DNA of 64,000 nt, taken from assembly GCA_036172665.1 (NCBI GenBank), contig CM069873.1, positions 33,718,001-33,782,000 on the forward strand, read 5' to 3'. The notes below the pieces were generated by a model. That model had not been told where the DNA came from, did no database searches, and saw only the letters and a list, made by a program, of their open reading frames with translations. The position numbers and the translations under genes are program-made. Positions 1 through 14,000 of this stretch are shown in pieces. The stretch's first letter is position 1. Every line of letters begins with the position of its first letter. The stretch comes from Prosopocoilus inquinatus (Eukaryota > Arthropoda > Insecta > Coleoptera > Lucanidae).

Positions 1-985
1 CGAAGTTCTCGGACGCAGCTGAAGCTAGAAATAGTTTTAAACGAAACAACACGCATTAGCGTTGTTACTGTGATGTATCTAATCGATCCTTACTTATCTA
101 TCATGTTATTTGACGTTTGGATGGACTCCAGTAACTCTGATGTGAGATACAAAGTTTTCGGACGCAGCAGAAGCTGGAAATAGTTTTAAACGAAACAACA
201 CGCATTAGCGTTGTTCCTGTGATGTATCTAATCGATCCTTACTCATCTATCATGTTATTTGACGTTTGGATGGACTCCAGTATCTCTGATGTGAGATACA
301 AAGTTCTCGGACGCAGCAGAAGCTAGAAATAGTTTTGAACGAAATAACACGTATTAGCGTTGTTCCTGTGATGTATCTAAACGACCCTTACTCATCTATC
401 ATGTTATTTGACGTTTGGATGGACTCCAGTAACCCTGACGTGAGATACGAAGTTCTCGGACGCAGCAGAAGCTGGAAATAGTTTTGAACGAAACAACACG
501 TATTAGCGTTGTTCCTGTGCTGTATCTAATCGATCCTTACTCATCTATCATGTTATTTGACGTTTGGATGGACTCCAGTAACTCTGATGTGAGATACAAA
601 GTTCTCGGACGCAGCAGAAGCTGGAAATAGTTTTGAACGAAACAACACGTATTAGCGTTGTTCCTGTGATGTATCTAATCGATCCTTACTCATCTATCAT
701 GTTATTTGACGTTTGGATGGACTCCAGTAACTCTGATGTGAGATACGAAATTTTCGGACGCAGCAGAAGCTGGAAATAGTTTTAAATGAAACAACAAGCA
801 TTAGCGTTGTTCCTGTGCTGTATCTAATCGATCCTTACTCATCTATCATGTTATTTGACGTTTGGATGGACTCCAGTAACTCTGATGTGAGATACAAAGT
901 TCTCGCACGCAGCAGAAGCTGGAAATAGTTTTGAACGAAACAACACGTATTAGCGTTGTTCCTGTGATGTATCTAATCGATCCTT
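1..985 (+). repeat. Left block, copied again at 8784-9768
   Basis: The first six to seven monomers recur at an offset of 8,783 bp, which is 59 monomers less the four 2-bp deletions between them. Both copies begin with GCAGCTGAAGCTAG, then GTTGTTACTGTG, then GTATCTCTGATG, then GAACGAAATAACACG with CTAAACGA, then AACCCTGACG. Differences seen by eye are few: AACGACCC at 381 against AACGATCC in the second copy, and CTCGCACG near 903 against CTCGGACG. Homology ends where the first copy has CTTACTCATC and the second has CTTAGCTAC. Related blocks start at 16820, 20690 and 22180. The left end is cut by the window. Confidence 0.85.
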
Positions 986-2245
986 ACTCATCTATCATGT
1001 TATTTGACGTTTGGATGGACTCCAGTAACTCTGATGTGAGATACAAAGTTCTCGGACGCAGCAGAAGCTGGAAATAGTTTTGAACGAAACAACACGTATT
1101 AGCGTTGTTCCTGTGATGTATCTAATCGATCCTTACTTATCTATCATGTTATTTGACGTTTGGATGGACTCCAGTAACTCTGATGTGAGATACAAAGTTT
1201 TCGGACGCAGCAGAAGCTGGAAATAGTTTTAAACGAAACAACACGCATTAGCGTTGTTCCTGTGATGTATCTAATCGATCCTTACTCATCTATCATGTTA
1301 TTTGACGTTTGGATGGACTCCAGTATCTCTGATGTGAGATACAAAGTTCTCGGACGCAGCAGAAGCTGGAAATAGTTTTGAACGAAACAACACGCATTAG
1401 CGTTGTTCCTGTGATGTATCTAATCGATCCTTACTCATCTATCATGTTATTTGACGTTTGGATGGACTCCAGTAACTCTGATGTGAGATACAAAGTTCTC
1501 GGACGCAGCAGAAGCTGGAAATAGTTTTGAACGAAACAACACGTATTAGCGTTGTTCCTGTGATGTATCTAATCGATCCTTACTTATCTATCATGTTATC
1601 TGACGTTTGGATGGACTCCAGTAACTCTGATGTGAGATACAATGTTTTCGGACGCAGCAGAAGCTGGAGATAGTTTTAAACGAAACAACACGCATTAGCG
1701 TTGTTCCTGTGATGTATCTAATCGATCCTTACTCATCTATCATGTTATTTGGCGTTTCGATGGACTCCAGTAACTCTGATGTGAGATACAAAGTTTTCGG
1801 ACGCAGCAGAAGCTGGAAATAGTTTTAAACGAAACAACACGCATTACCGTTGTTCCTGTGATGTATCTAATCGATCCTTACTCATCTATCATGTTACTTG
1901 GCGTTTCGATGGACTCCAGAAACTTTGATGTGAGATACGAAGTTCTCGGACGCAGCAGGAGCTGGAAATAGTTTTAAACGAAACAACACGTTTTAGCGTT
2001 GTTCCTGTGATGTATCTAATCGATCCTTATTTATCTATCATGTTATTTGACGTTTCGATGGACTCTAGTAACTCTGATGTGAGATACGAAGTTTTTGGAC
2101 GCATCAGGAGCTGGAAATAGTTTTAAACGAAACAACACGTATTAGCGTTGTTCCTGTGATGTATCTAATCGCTCCTTACTTAGCTACTTTGTTATTTGAC
2201 GTTTCGATGGACTCCAGTAACTCTAATGTGAGATACGAAATTTTC

Positions 2246-2392
2246 GGACGCAGCAGAAGCTGGAAATAGTTTTAAACAAAACAACACGTATTAGCGTTGT
2301 TCCTGTGATGTATCTAATCGATCCTTACTCATCTATCATGTTATTTGACGTTTGGATGGACTCCAGTAACTGATGTGAGATACAAAGTTCTC
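2246..2392 (+). repeat. 147-bp monomer variant, AACTGATG lineage
   Basis: This copy lacks two bases: AACTCTGATG has become AACTGATG, so the GGACGCAGC to GGACGCAGC distance is 147 bp. I count 27 such copies, near 2370, 3856, 6239, 6386, 11450, 13385, 13533, 13977, 15912, 17699, 19486, 23653, 24993, 26482, 27372, 30053, 30201, 32138, 32282, 33769, 35257, 36150, 36531, 38466, 41594, 46806 and 49635. Almost all carry the family A GTTTGG, but the two at 46.8 and 49.6 kb sit on GTTTCGATGGACTCTAG monomers. So either the deletion arose twice or it moved between families by conversion or unequal exchange. Confidence 0.93.
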
Positions 2393-5300
2393 GGACGCAG
2401 CAGAAGCTGGAAATAGTTTTGAACGAAACAACACGTATTAGCGTTGTTCCTGTGATGTATCTAATCGATCCTTACTCATCTATCATGTTATTTGGCGTTT
2501 CGATGGGCTCCAGTAACTCTGATGTGAGACACAAAGTTCTCGGACGCAGCTGAAGCTAGAAATAGTTTTAAACGAAACAACACGCATTAGCGTTGTTCCT
2601 GTGATGTATTTAATCGATCCTTACTCATCTATCATGTTATTTGACGTTTGAATGGACTCCAGTAACTCTGATGTGAGATACAAAATTCTCGGACGCAGCA
2701 GAAGCTGGAAATACTTTTAAACGAAACAACACGCATTAGCGTTGTTCCTGTGATGTATCTAATCGATCCTTACATAGCTACTATGTTATTTCACGTTTCG
2801 ATGGACTCCAGTAACTCTGATGTGAGATACAAAGTTCTCGGACGCAGCAGAAGCTGGAAATAGTTTTGAACGAAACAACACGTATTAGCGTTGTTCCTGT
2901 GATGTATCTAATCGATCCTTATTTATCTATCATGTCATTTGACGTTTCGATGCACTCTAGTAACTCTGATGTGAGATACGAAGTTTTTGGACGCAGCAGG
3001 AGCTGGAAATAGTTTTAAACGAAACAACACGTATTAGCGTTGTTCCTGTGATGTATCTAATCGATCCTTACTCATCTATCATGTTATTTGACGTTTGGAT
3101 GGACTCCAGTAACTCTGATGTGAGATACAAAGGTTTCGGACGCAGCAGAAGCTGGAAATAGTTTTAATCGAAACAACACGCATTAGCGTTGTTCCTGTGA
3201 TGTATCTAATCGATCCTTACTCATCTATCATGTTATTTGACGTTTCGATGGACTTTAGTAACTCTGATGTGAGATATGAAGTTTTTGGACGCAGCAGGAG
3301 CTGGAAATAGTTTTAAACGAAACAACACGTATTAGCGTTGTTCCTGTGATGTATCTAATCGATCCTTCTTTATCTATCATGTCATTTGACGTTTCGATGC
3401 ACTCTAGTAACTCTGATGTGAGATACGAAGTTTTTGGACGCAGCAGGAGCTGGAAATAGTTTTAAACGAAACAACACGTATTAGCGTTGTTCCTGTGATG
3501 TATCTAATCGATCCTCATTTATTTATCATGTTATTTGACGTATCGATGGACTCTAGTAACCCTGATGTGAGATACGAAGTTTTTGGGCGCAGCAGGAGCT
3601 GGAAATAGTTTTAAACGAAGCAACACGTATTAGCGTTGTTCCTGTGATGTATCTGATAGATCCTTACTTAGCTACTATGTTATTTGACGTTTCGATGGAC
3701 TCCAGTAACTCTAATGTGAGATACGAAATTTTCGGACGCAGCAGAAGCTGGAAATAGTTTTAAACGAAACAACACGTATTAGCGTTGTTCCTGTGATGTA
3801 TCTAATCGATCCTTACTCATCTATCATGTTATTTGACGTTTGGATGGACTCCAGTAACTGATGTGAGATACAAAGTTCTCGGACGCAGCAGAAGCTGGAA
3901 ATAGTTTTGAACGAAACAACACGTGTTAGCGTTGTTCCTGTGATGTATCTAATCGATCCTTACTTATCTATCATGTTATCTGACGTTTGGATGGACTCCA
4001 GTAACTCTGATGTGAGATACAATGTTTTCGGACGCAGCAGAAGCTGGAGATAGTTTTAAACGAAACAACACGCATTAGCGTTGTTCCTGTGATGTATCTA
4101 ATCGATCCTTACTCATCTATCATGTTATTTGGCGTTTCGATGGACTCCAGTAACTCTGATGTGAGATACAAAGTTTTCGGACGCAGCAGAAGCTGGAAAT
4201 AGATTTGAACGAAACAACACGTATTAGCGTTGTTCCTGTGATGTATCTAATCGATCCTTACTTAGCTACTATGTTATTTGACGTTTCGATGGACTCCAAG
4301 AACTCTGATGTGAGATACAAAGTTTTCGGACGCAGCAGAAGCTGGAAATAGTTTTAAACGAAACAACACGCATTAGCGTTGTTCCTGTGATGTATCTAAT
4401 CGATCCTTACTCATCTATCATTATATTTGACGTTTGGATGGACTACAGTAACTCTGATGTGAGATACAAAGTTTACGGACGCAGCAGAAGCTGGAAATAG
4501 TTTTAAACGAAACAACACGCATTAGCGTTGTTCCTGTGATGTATCTAATCGATCCTTACTCATCTATCATGTTATTTGGCGTTTCGATGGGCTCCAGTAA
4601 CTCTGATGTGAGACACAAAGTTCTCGGACGCAGCTGAAGCTAGAAATAGTTTTAAACGAAACAACACGCATTAGCGTTGTTCCTGTGATGTATTTAATCG
4701 ATCCTTACTCATCTATCATGTTATTTGACGTTTGAATGGACTCCAGTAACTCTGATGTGATATACAAAGTTCTCGGACGCAGCAGAAGCTGGAAATACTT
4801 TTAAACGAAACAACACGCATTAGCGTTGTTCCTGTGATGTATCTAATCGATCCTTACTTAGCTACTATGTTATTTCACGTTTCGACGGACTCCAGTAACT
4901 CTAATGTGAGATACGAAATTTTCGGACGCAGCAGAAGCTGGAAATAGTTTTAAACGAAACAACACGCATTAGCGTTGTTCCTGTGATGTATCTAATCGAT
5001 CCTTACTCATCTATCATGTTATTTGGCGTTTCGATGGACTCCAGAAACTTTGATGTGAGATACGAATTTCTCGGACGCAGCTGAAGCTGGAAATAGTTTT
5101 AAATGAAACAACACTTACTAGCGTTGTTCCTGTGATATATCTAATCGATCCTTACTCATCTATCATGTTATTTGACGTTTGGATGGACTCCAGTAACTCT
5201 GAGGTGAGGTACAAAGTTTTCGGACGCAGCAGAAGCTGGAAATACTTTTAAACGAAACAACACGCATTAGCGTTGTTCCTGTGATGTATCTAATCGATCC

Positions 5301-5669
5301 TTACTTAGCTACTATGTTATTTCACGTTTCGACGGACTCCAGTAACTCTAATGTGAGATACGAAATTTTCGGACGCAGCAGAAGCTGGAAATAGTTTTAA
5401 ACGAAACAACACGCATTAGCGTTGTTCCTGTGATGTATCTAATCGATCCTTACTCATCTATCATGTTATTTGACGTTTGGATGGACTCCAGTAACTCTGA
5501 TGTGAGATACAAAGTTTTTGGACGCAGCAGAAGCTGGAAATAGTTTTGAACGAAACAACACGTATTAGCGTTGTTCCTGTGATGTATCTAATCGATCCTT
5601 ACTCATCTATCATGTTATTTGGCGTTTCGATGGACTCCAGTAACTTTGATGTGAGATACGAAGTTCTCG

Positions 5670-8038
5670 GACGCAGCAGAAGCTGGAAATAGTTTTAAAT
5701 GAAACAACACGCATTAGCGTTGTTCCTGTGATGTATCTAATGGATCCTTACTCATCTATCATGTTATTTGACGTTTCGATGGACTCTAGTAACTCTGATG
5801 TGAGATACGAAGTTTTTGGACGCAGCAGTAGCTGGAAATAGTTTTAAACGAAACAACACGTATTAGCGTTGTTCCTGTTATGTATCTAATCGATCCTTAC
5901 TCATCTATCATGTTATTTGACGTTTGGATGGACTCCAGTAACTCTGATGTGAGATACAATGTTCTCGGACGCAGCAGAAGCTGGAAATAGTTTTGAACGA
6001 AACAACACGTATTAGCGTTGTTCCTGTGATGTATCTAATCGATCCTTATTTATCTATCATGTTATTTGACGTTTCGATGGACTCTAGTAACTCTGATGTG
6101 AGATACGAAGTTTTTGGACGCAGCAGGAGCTGGAAATAGTTTTGAACGAAACAACACGTATTAGCGTTGTTCCTGTGCTGTATCTAATCGATCCTTACTT
6201 ATCTATCATGTTATCTGACGTTTGGATGGACTCCAGTAACTGATGTGAGATACAAAATTCTCGGACGCAGCAGGAGCTGGAAATAGTTTTGAACGAAACA
6301 ACACGTATTAGCGTTGTTCCTGTGATGTATCTAATCGATCCTTATTTATCTATCATGTTATTTGACGTTTGGATGGACTCCAGTAACTGATGTGAGATAC
6401 AAAGTTCTCGGACGCAGCAGAAGCTGGAAATAGTTTTGAACGAAACAACACGTATTAGCGTTGTTCCTGTGATGTATCTAATCGATCCTTACTCATCTAT
6501 CATGTTATTTGACGTTTGGATGGACTCCAGTAACTCTGATGTGAGATACGAAATTTTCGGACGCAGCAGAAGCTGGAAATAGTTTTAAATGAAACAACAC
6601 GCATTAGCGTTGTTCCTGTGCTGTATCTAATCGATCCTTACTCATCTATCATGTTATTTGACGTTTGGATGGACTCCAGTAACTCTGATGTGAGATACAA
6701 AGTTCTCGGACGCAGCAGAAGCTGGAAATAGTTTTGAACGAAACAACACGTATTAGCGTTGTTCCTGTGATGTATCTAATCGATCCTTACTCATCTATCA
6801 TGTTATTTGACGTTTGGATGGACTCCAGTAACTCTGATGTGAGATACAAAGTTCTCGGACGCAGCAGATGCTGGAAATAGTTTTGAACGAAACAACACGT
6901 ATTAGCGTTGTTCCTGTGATGTATCTAATCGATCCTTACTCATCTATCATGTTATTTGACGTTTGGATGGACTCCAGTAACTCTGATGTGAGATACAAAG
7001 TTTTCGGACGCAGCAGTAGCTGGAAATAGTTTTAAACGAAACAACACGCATTAGCGTTGTTCCTGTGATGTATCTAATCGATCCTTACTCATCTATCATG
7101 TTATTTGACGTTTGGATGGACTCCAGTATCTCTGATGTGAGATACAAAGCTCTCGGACGCAGCAGAAGCTGGAAATAGTTTTGAACGAAACAACACGTTT
7201 TAGCGTTGTTCCTGTGATGTATCTAATCGATCCTTACTCATCTATCATGTTATTTGACGTTTGGATGGACTCCAGTAACTCTGATGTGAGATACAATGTT
7301 TTCGGACGCAGCAGAAGCTGGAAATAGTTTTGAACGAAACAACACGCATTAGCGTTGTTCCTGTGATGTATCTAATCGATCCTTACTCATCTATCATGTT
7401 ATTTGACGTTTGGATGGACTCCAGTAACTCTGATGTGAGATACAAAGTTCTCGGACGCAGCAGAAGCTGGAAATAGTTTTGAACGAAACAACACGTATTA
7501 GCGTTGTTCCTGTGCTGTATCTAATCGATCCTTACTCATCTATCATGTTATTTGACGTTTGGATGGACTCCAGTAACTCTGATGTGAGATACAAAGTTCT
7601 CGGACGCAGCAGAAGCTGGAAATAGTTTTGAACGAAACAACACGTATTAGCGTTGTTCCTGTGATGTATCTAATCGATCCTTACTCATCTATCATGTTAT
7701 TTGACGTTTGGATGGACTCCAGTAACTCTGATGTGAGATACGAAATTTTCGGACGCAGCAGAAGCTGGAAATAGTTTTAAATGAAACAACAAGCATTAGC
7801 GTTGTTCCTGTGCTGTATCTAATCGATCCTTACTCATCTATCATGTTATTTGACGTTTGGATGGACTCCAGTAACTCTGATGTGAGATACAAAGTTCTCG
7901 GACGCAGCAGAAGCTGGAAATAGTTTTGAACGAAACAACACGTATTAGCGTTGTTCCTGTGATGTATCTAATCGATCCTTACTCATCTATCATGTTATTT
8001 GACGTTTGGATGGACTCCAGTAACTCTGATGTGAGATA
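5670..8038 (+). repeat. Block of about 2.4 kb, near-copy of 29484-31852
   Basis: About 16 monomers match a segment 23,814 bp downstream in order and in variant state. Shared markers at constant offset include CTAATGGATCC (5738 and 29552), ACAAAGCTCTCGG (7144 and 30958) and CAACAAGCAT (7787 and 31601). Differences seen by eye are scattered single bases: CCTGTTATG near 5876 against CCTGTGATG, CAGATGCTGG near 6868 against CAGAAGCTGG, and TTTGAAGTTTGG near 31368 against TTTGACGTTTGG. Homology continues upstream of 5670 once a three-monomer (447 bp) insertion or deletion is allowed: GTTTACGG blocks near 4465 and 28730 align at an offset of 24,261 bp. Confidence 0.85.
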
Positions 8039-11000
8039 CAAAGTTCTCGGACGCAGCAGAAGCTGGAAATAGTTTTGAACGAAACAACACGTATTAGCGT
8101 TGTTCCTGTGATGTATCTAATCGATCCTTACTTATCTATCATGTTATTTGACGTTTGGATGGACTCCAGTAACTCTGATGTGAGATACAAAGTTTTCGGA
8201 CGCAGCAGAAGCTGGAAATAGTTTTAAACGAAACAACACGCATTAGCGTTGTTCCTGTGATGTATCTAATCGATCCTTACTCATCTATCATGTTATTTGA
8301 CGTTTGGATGGACTCCAGTATCTCTGATGTGAGATACAAAGTTCTCGGACGCAGCAGAAGCTGGAAATAGTTTTAAACGAAACAACACGCATTAGCGTTG
8401 TTCCTGTGATGTATCTAATCGATCCTTACTTATCTATCATGTTATTTGACGTTTGGATGGACTCCAGTAACCCTGACGTGAGATACGAAGTTCTCGGACG
8501 CAGCAGAAGCTGGAAATAGTTTTAAACGAAACAACACGTATTAGCGTTGTTCCTGTGATGTATCTAATCGATCCTTACTCATCTATCATGTTATTTGACG
8601 TTTGGATGGACTCCAGTAACTCTGATGTGATATACAAAGTTTTTGGACGCAGCAGAAGCTGGAAATAGTTTTGAACGAAACAACACGTATTAGCGTTGTT
8701 CCTGTGATGTATCTAATCGATCCTTACTCATCTATCATGTTATTTGGCGTTTCGATGGACTCCAGTAACTTTGATGTGAGATACGAAGTTCTCGGACGCA
8801 GCTGAAGCTAGAAATAGTTTTAAACGAAACAACACGCATTAGCGTTGTTACTGTGATGTATCTAATCGATCCTTACTTATCTATCATGTTATTTGACGTT
8901 TGGATGGACTCCAGTAACTCTGATGTGAGATACAAAGTTTTCGGACGCAGCAGAAGCTGGAAATAGTTTTAAACGAAACAACACGCATTAGCGTTGTTCC
9001 TGTGATGTATCTAATCGATCCTTACTCATCTATCATGTTATTTGACGTTTGGATGGACTCCAGTATCTCTGATGTGAGATACAAAGTTCTCGGACGCAGC
9101 AGAAGCTAGAAATAGTTTTGAACGAAATAACACGTATTAGCGTTGTTCCTGTGATGTATCTAAACGATCCTTACTCATCTATCATGTTATTTGACGTTTG
9201 GATGGACTCCAGTAACCCTGACGTGAGATACGAAGTTCTCGGACGCAGCAGAAGCTGGAAATAGTTTTGAACGAAACAACACGTATTAGCGTTGTTCCTG
9301 TGCTGTATCTAATCGATCCTTACTCATCTATCATGTTATTTGACGTTTGGATGGACTCCAGTAACTCTGATGTGAGATACAAAGTTCTCGGACGCAGCAG
9401 AAGCTGGAAATAGTTTTGAACGAAACAACACGTATTAGCGTTGTTCCTGTGATGTATCTAATCGATCCTTACTCATCTATCATGTTATTTGACGTTTGGA
9501 TGGACTCCAGTAACTCTGATGTGAGATACGAAATTTTCGGACGCAGCAGAAGCTGGAAATAGTTTTAAATGAAACAACAAGCATTAGCGTTGTTCCTGTG
9601 CTGTATCTAATCGATCCTTACTCATCTATCATGTTATTTGACGTTTGGATGGACTCCAGTAACTCTGATGTGAGATACAAAGTTCTCGGACGCAGCAGAA
9701 GCTGGAAATAGTTTTGAACGAAACAACACGTATTAGCGTTGTTCCTGTGATGTATCTAATCGATCCTTACTTAGCTACTATGTTATTTCACATTTCGATG
9801 GACTCCAGTAACTCTAATGTGAGATACGAAATTTTCGGACGCAGCAGAAGCTGAAAATAGTTTTAAACGAAACAACACGCATTAGCGTTGTTCCTGTGAT
9901 GTATCTAATCGATCCTTACTCATCTATCATGTTATTTGGCGTTTCGATGGACTAAAGAAACTTTGATGTGAGATACGAAGTTCTCGGACGCAGCTGAAGC
10001 TGGAAATAGTTTTAAATGAAACAACACGTACTAGCGTTGTTCCTGTGATATATCTAATCGATCCTTACTCATCTATCATGTTATTTGACGTTTGGATGGA
10101 CTCCAGTAACTCTGATGTGAGGTACAAAGTTTTCGGACGCAGCAGAAGCTGGAAATAGTTTTAAATGAAACAACACGCATTAGCGTTGTTCCTGTGATGT
10201 ATCTAATGGATCCTTACTCATCTATCATGTTATTTGACGTTTCGATGGACTCTAGTAACTCTGATGTGAGATACTAAGTTTTTGGACGCAGCAGGAGCTA
10301 GAAATAGTTTTAAACGAAACAACACGTATTAGCGTTGTTCCTGTGATGTATCTAATCGATCCTTACTCATCTGTCATGTTATTTGACGTTTGGATGGACT
10401 CCAGTAACTCTGATGTGAGATACAATGTTCTCGGACGCAGCAGAAGCTGGAAATAGTTTTGAACGAAACAACACGTATTAGCGTTGTTCCTGTGATGTAT
10501 CTAATCGATCCTTACTCATCTATCATGTTATTTGACGTTTGGATGGACTCCAGTAACTCTGATGTGAGATACAAAGTTTTCGGACGCAGCAGAAGCTGGA
10601 AATAGTTTTAAACGAAACAACACGCATTACCGTTGTTCCTGTGATGTATCTAATCGATCCTTACTCATCTATCATGTTATTTGGCGTCTCGATGGACTCC
10701 AGTAACTCTGATGTGAGATACAAAGTTTTCGGACGCAGCAGAAGCTGGAAATAGTTTTAATCGAAACAACACGCATTAGCGTTGTTCCTGTGATGTATCT
10801 AATCGATCCTTACTCATATATCATGTTATTTGACGTTTGGATGGACTCCAGTAGCTCTGATGTGAGATACAAAGTTCTCGGACGAAGCAGAAGCTGGAAA
10901 TAGTTTTGAACGAAACAAAACATATTAGCGTTGTTCCTTTGATGTATCTAATCGATCCTTACTCATCTATCATGTTATTTGACGTTTGGATGGACTCCAG

Positions 11001-14000
11001 TAACTCTGATGTGAGATACAAAGTTCTCGGAAGCAGCAGAAGCTGGAAATAGTTTTGAACGAAACAACACCTATTAGCGTTGTTCCTGTGATGTTTCTAA
11101 TCGATCCTTACTCATCTATCATGTTATTTGATGTTTGGATGGACTCCAGTAACTCTGATGTGAGATACAAAGTTTTCGGACGCAGCAGAAGCTGGAAATA
11201 GTTTTAAACGAAACAACACGCATTACCGTTGTTCCTGTGATGTATCTAATCGATCCTTACTTAGCTACTTTGTTATTTGACGTTTCGATGGACTCCAGTA
11301 ACTCTAATGTGAGATACGAAATTTTCGGACGCAGCAGAAGCTGGAAATAGTTTTAAACAAAACAACACGTATTAGCGTTGTTCCTGTGATGTATCTAATC
11401 GATCCTTACTCATCTATCATGTTATTTGACGTTTGGATGGACTCCAGTAACTGATGTGAGATACAAAGTTCTCGGACGCAGCTGAAGCTAGAAATAGTTT
11501 TAAACGAAACAACACGCATTAGCGTTGTTCCTGTGATGTATTTAATCGATCCTTACTCATCTATCATGTTATTTGACGTTTGAATGGACTCCAGTAACTC
11601 TGATGTGAGATACAAAATTCTCGGACGCAGCAGAAGCTGGAAATACTTTTAAACGAAACAACACGCATTAGCGTTGTTCCTGTGGTGTATCTAATCGATC
11701 CTTACATAGCTACTATGTTATTTCACGTTTCGATGGACTCCAGTAACTCTGATGTGAGATACAAAGTTCTCGGACGCAGCAGAAGCTGGAAATAGTTTTA
11801 AATGAAACAACACGCATTAGCGTTGTTCCTGTGCTGTATCTAATCGATCCTTACTCATCTATCATGTTATTTGCCGTTTGGATGGACTCCAGTAACTCTG
11901 ATGTGAGATACAAAGTTCTCGGACGCAGCAGAAGCTGGAAATAGTTTTGAACGAAACAACACGTATTAGCGTTGTTCCTGTGATGTATCTAATCGATCCT
12001 TACTTATCTACTATGTTACTTGACGTTTCGATGGACTCCAGTAACTCTGATGTGAGATACGAAATTTTCGAACGCAGCAGAATCTGGAAATAGTTTTAAA
12101 TGAAACAACACGCATTAGCGTTGTTCCTGTGATGTATCTAATCGATCCTTACTCATCTATCATGTTATTTGACGTTTCGATGGACTCTAGTAACTCTGAT
12201 GTGAGATACGAAGTTTTTGGACGCAGCAGGAGCTGGAAATAGTTTTAAACGAAACAACACGTATTAGCGTTGTTCCTGTGATGTATCTAATCGCTCCTTA
12301 CTTAGCTACTATGTTATTTGACGTTTCGATGGACTCTAGTAACTCTGATGTGAGATACGAAGTTTTTGGACGCAGCAGGAGCTGGAAATAGTTTTAAACA
12401 AAACAACACGCATTAGCGTTGTTCCTGTGATGTATCTAATCGATCCTTATTTATCTATCATGTTATTTGACGTTTCGATGCACTCTAGTAACTCTGATGT
12501 GAGATACGAAGTTTTTGGGCGCAGCAGGAGCTGGAAATAGTTCTAAACGAAGCAACACGTATTAGCGTTGTTCCTGTGATGTATCTAATAGATCCTTACT
12601 TAGCTACTATGTTATTTGACGTTTCGATGGACTCCAGTAACTCTAATGTGAGATACGAAATTTTCGGACGCAGCAGAAGCTGGAAATAGTTATAAATGAA
12701 ACAACACGCATTAGCGTTGTTCCTGTGATGTATGTAATCGATCCTTACTCATCTATCATGTTATTTGACGTTTGGATGGACTCCAGTAACTCTGAGGTGA
12801 GGTACAAAGTTTTCGGACGCAGCAGAAGCTGGAAATAGTTTTAAATGAAACAACACGCATTAGCGTTGTTCCTGTGATGTATCTAATGGATCCTTACTCA
12901 TCTATCATGTTATTTGACGTTTCGATGGACTCTAGTAACTCTGATGTGAGATACGAAGTTTTTGGACGCAGCAGTAGCTGGAAATAGTTTTAAACGAAAC
13001 AACACGTATTAGCGTTGTTCCTGTGATGTATCTAATCGATCCTTACTCATCTATCATGTTATTTGACGTTTGGATGGACTCCAGTAACTCTGATGTGAGA
13101 TACAATGTTCTCGGACGCAGCAGAAGCTGGAAATAGTTTTGAACGGATCAACACGTATTAGCGTTGTTCCTGTGATGTATCTAATCGATCCTTATTTATC
13201 TATCATGTTATTTGACGTTTCGATGGACTCTAGTAACTCTGATGTGAGATACGAAGTTTTTGGACGCAGCAGGAGCTGGAAATAGTTTTGAACGAAACAA
13301 CACGTATTAGCGTTGTTCCTGTGCTGTATCTAATCGATCCTTACTTATCTATCATGTTATCTGACGTTTGGATGGACTCCAGTAACTGATGTGAGATACA
13401 AAGTTCTCGGACGCAGCAGGAGCTGGAAATAGTTTTGAACGAAACAACACGTATTAGCGTTGTTCCTGTGATGTATCTAATCGATCCTTTTTTATCTATC
13501 ATGTTATTTGACGTTTGGATGGACTCCAGTAACTGATGTGAGATACAAAGTTCTCGGACGCAGCAGAAGCTGGAAATAGTTTTGAACGAAACAACACGTA
13601 TTAGCGTTGTTCCTGTGATGTATCTAATCGATCCTTACTCATCTATCATGTTATTTGACGTTTGGATGGACTCCAGTAACTCTGATGTGAGATACGAAAT
13701 TTTCGGACGCAGCAGAAGCTGGAAATAGTTTTAAATGAAACAACACGCATTAGCGTTGTTCCTGTGCTGTATCTAATCGATCCTTACTCATCTATCATGT
13801 TATTTGACGTTTGGATGGACTCCAGTATCTCTGATGTGAGATACAAAGTTCTCGGACGCAGCAGAAGCTAGAAATAGTTTTGAACGAAATAACACGTATT
13901 AGCGTTGTTCCTGTGATGTATCTAAACGATCCTTACTCATCTATCATGTTATTTGACGTTTGGATGGACTCCAGTAACTGATGTGAGATACAAAGTTCTC

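Noticed and set aside
8801..8821. GCTAGAAATAG, an 11-base match to the engineered Cas9 guide scaffold
   Set aside because: The match is short, the flanking scaffold sequence is absent, and GCTAGAAATAG is simply the A variant of GCTGGAAATAG found in hundreds of monomers. It is a coincidence.
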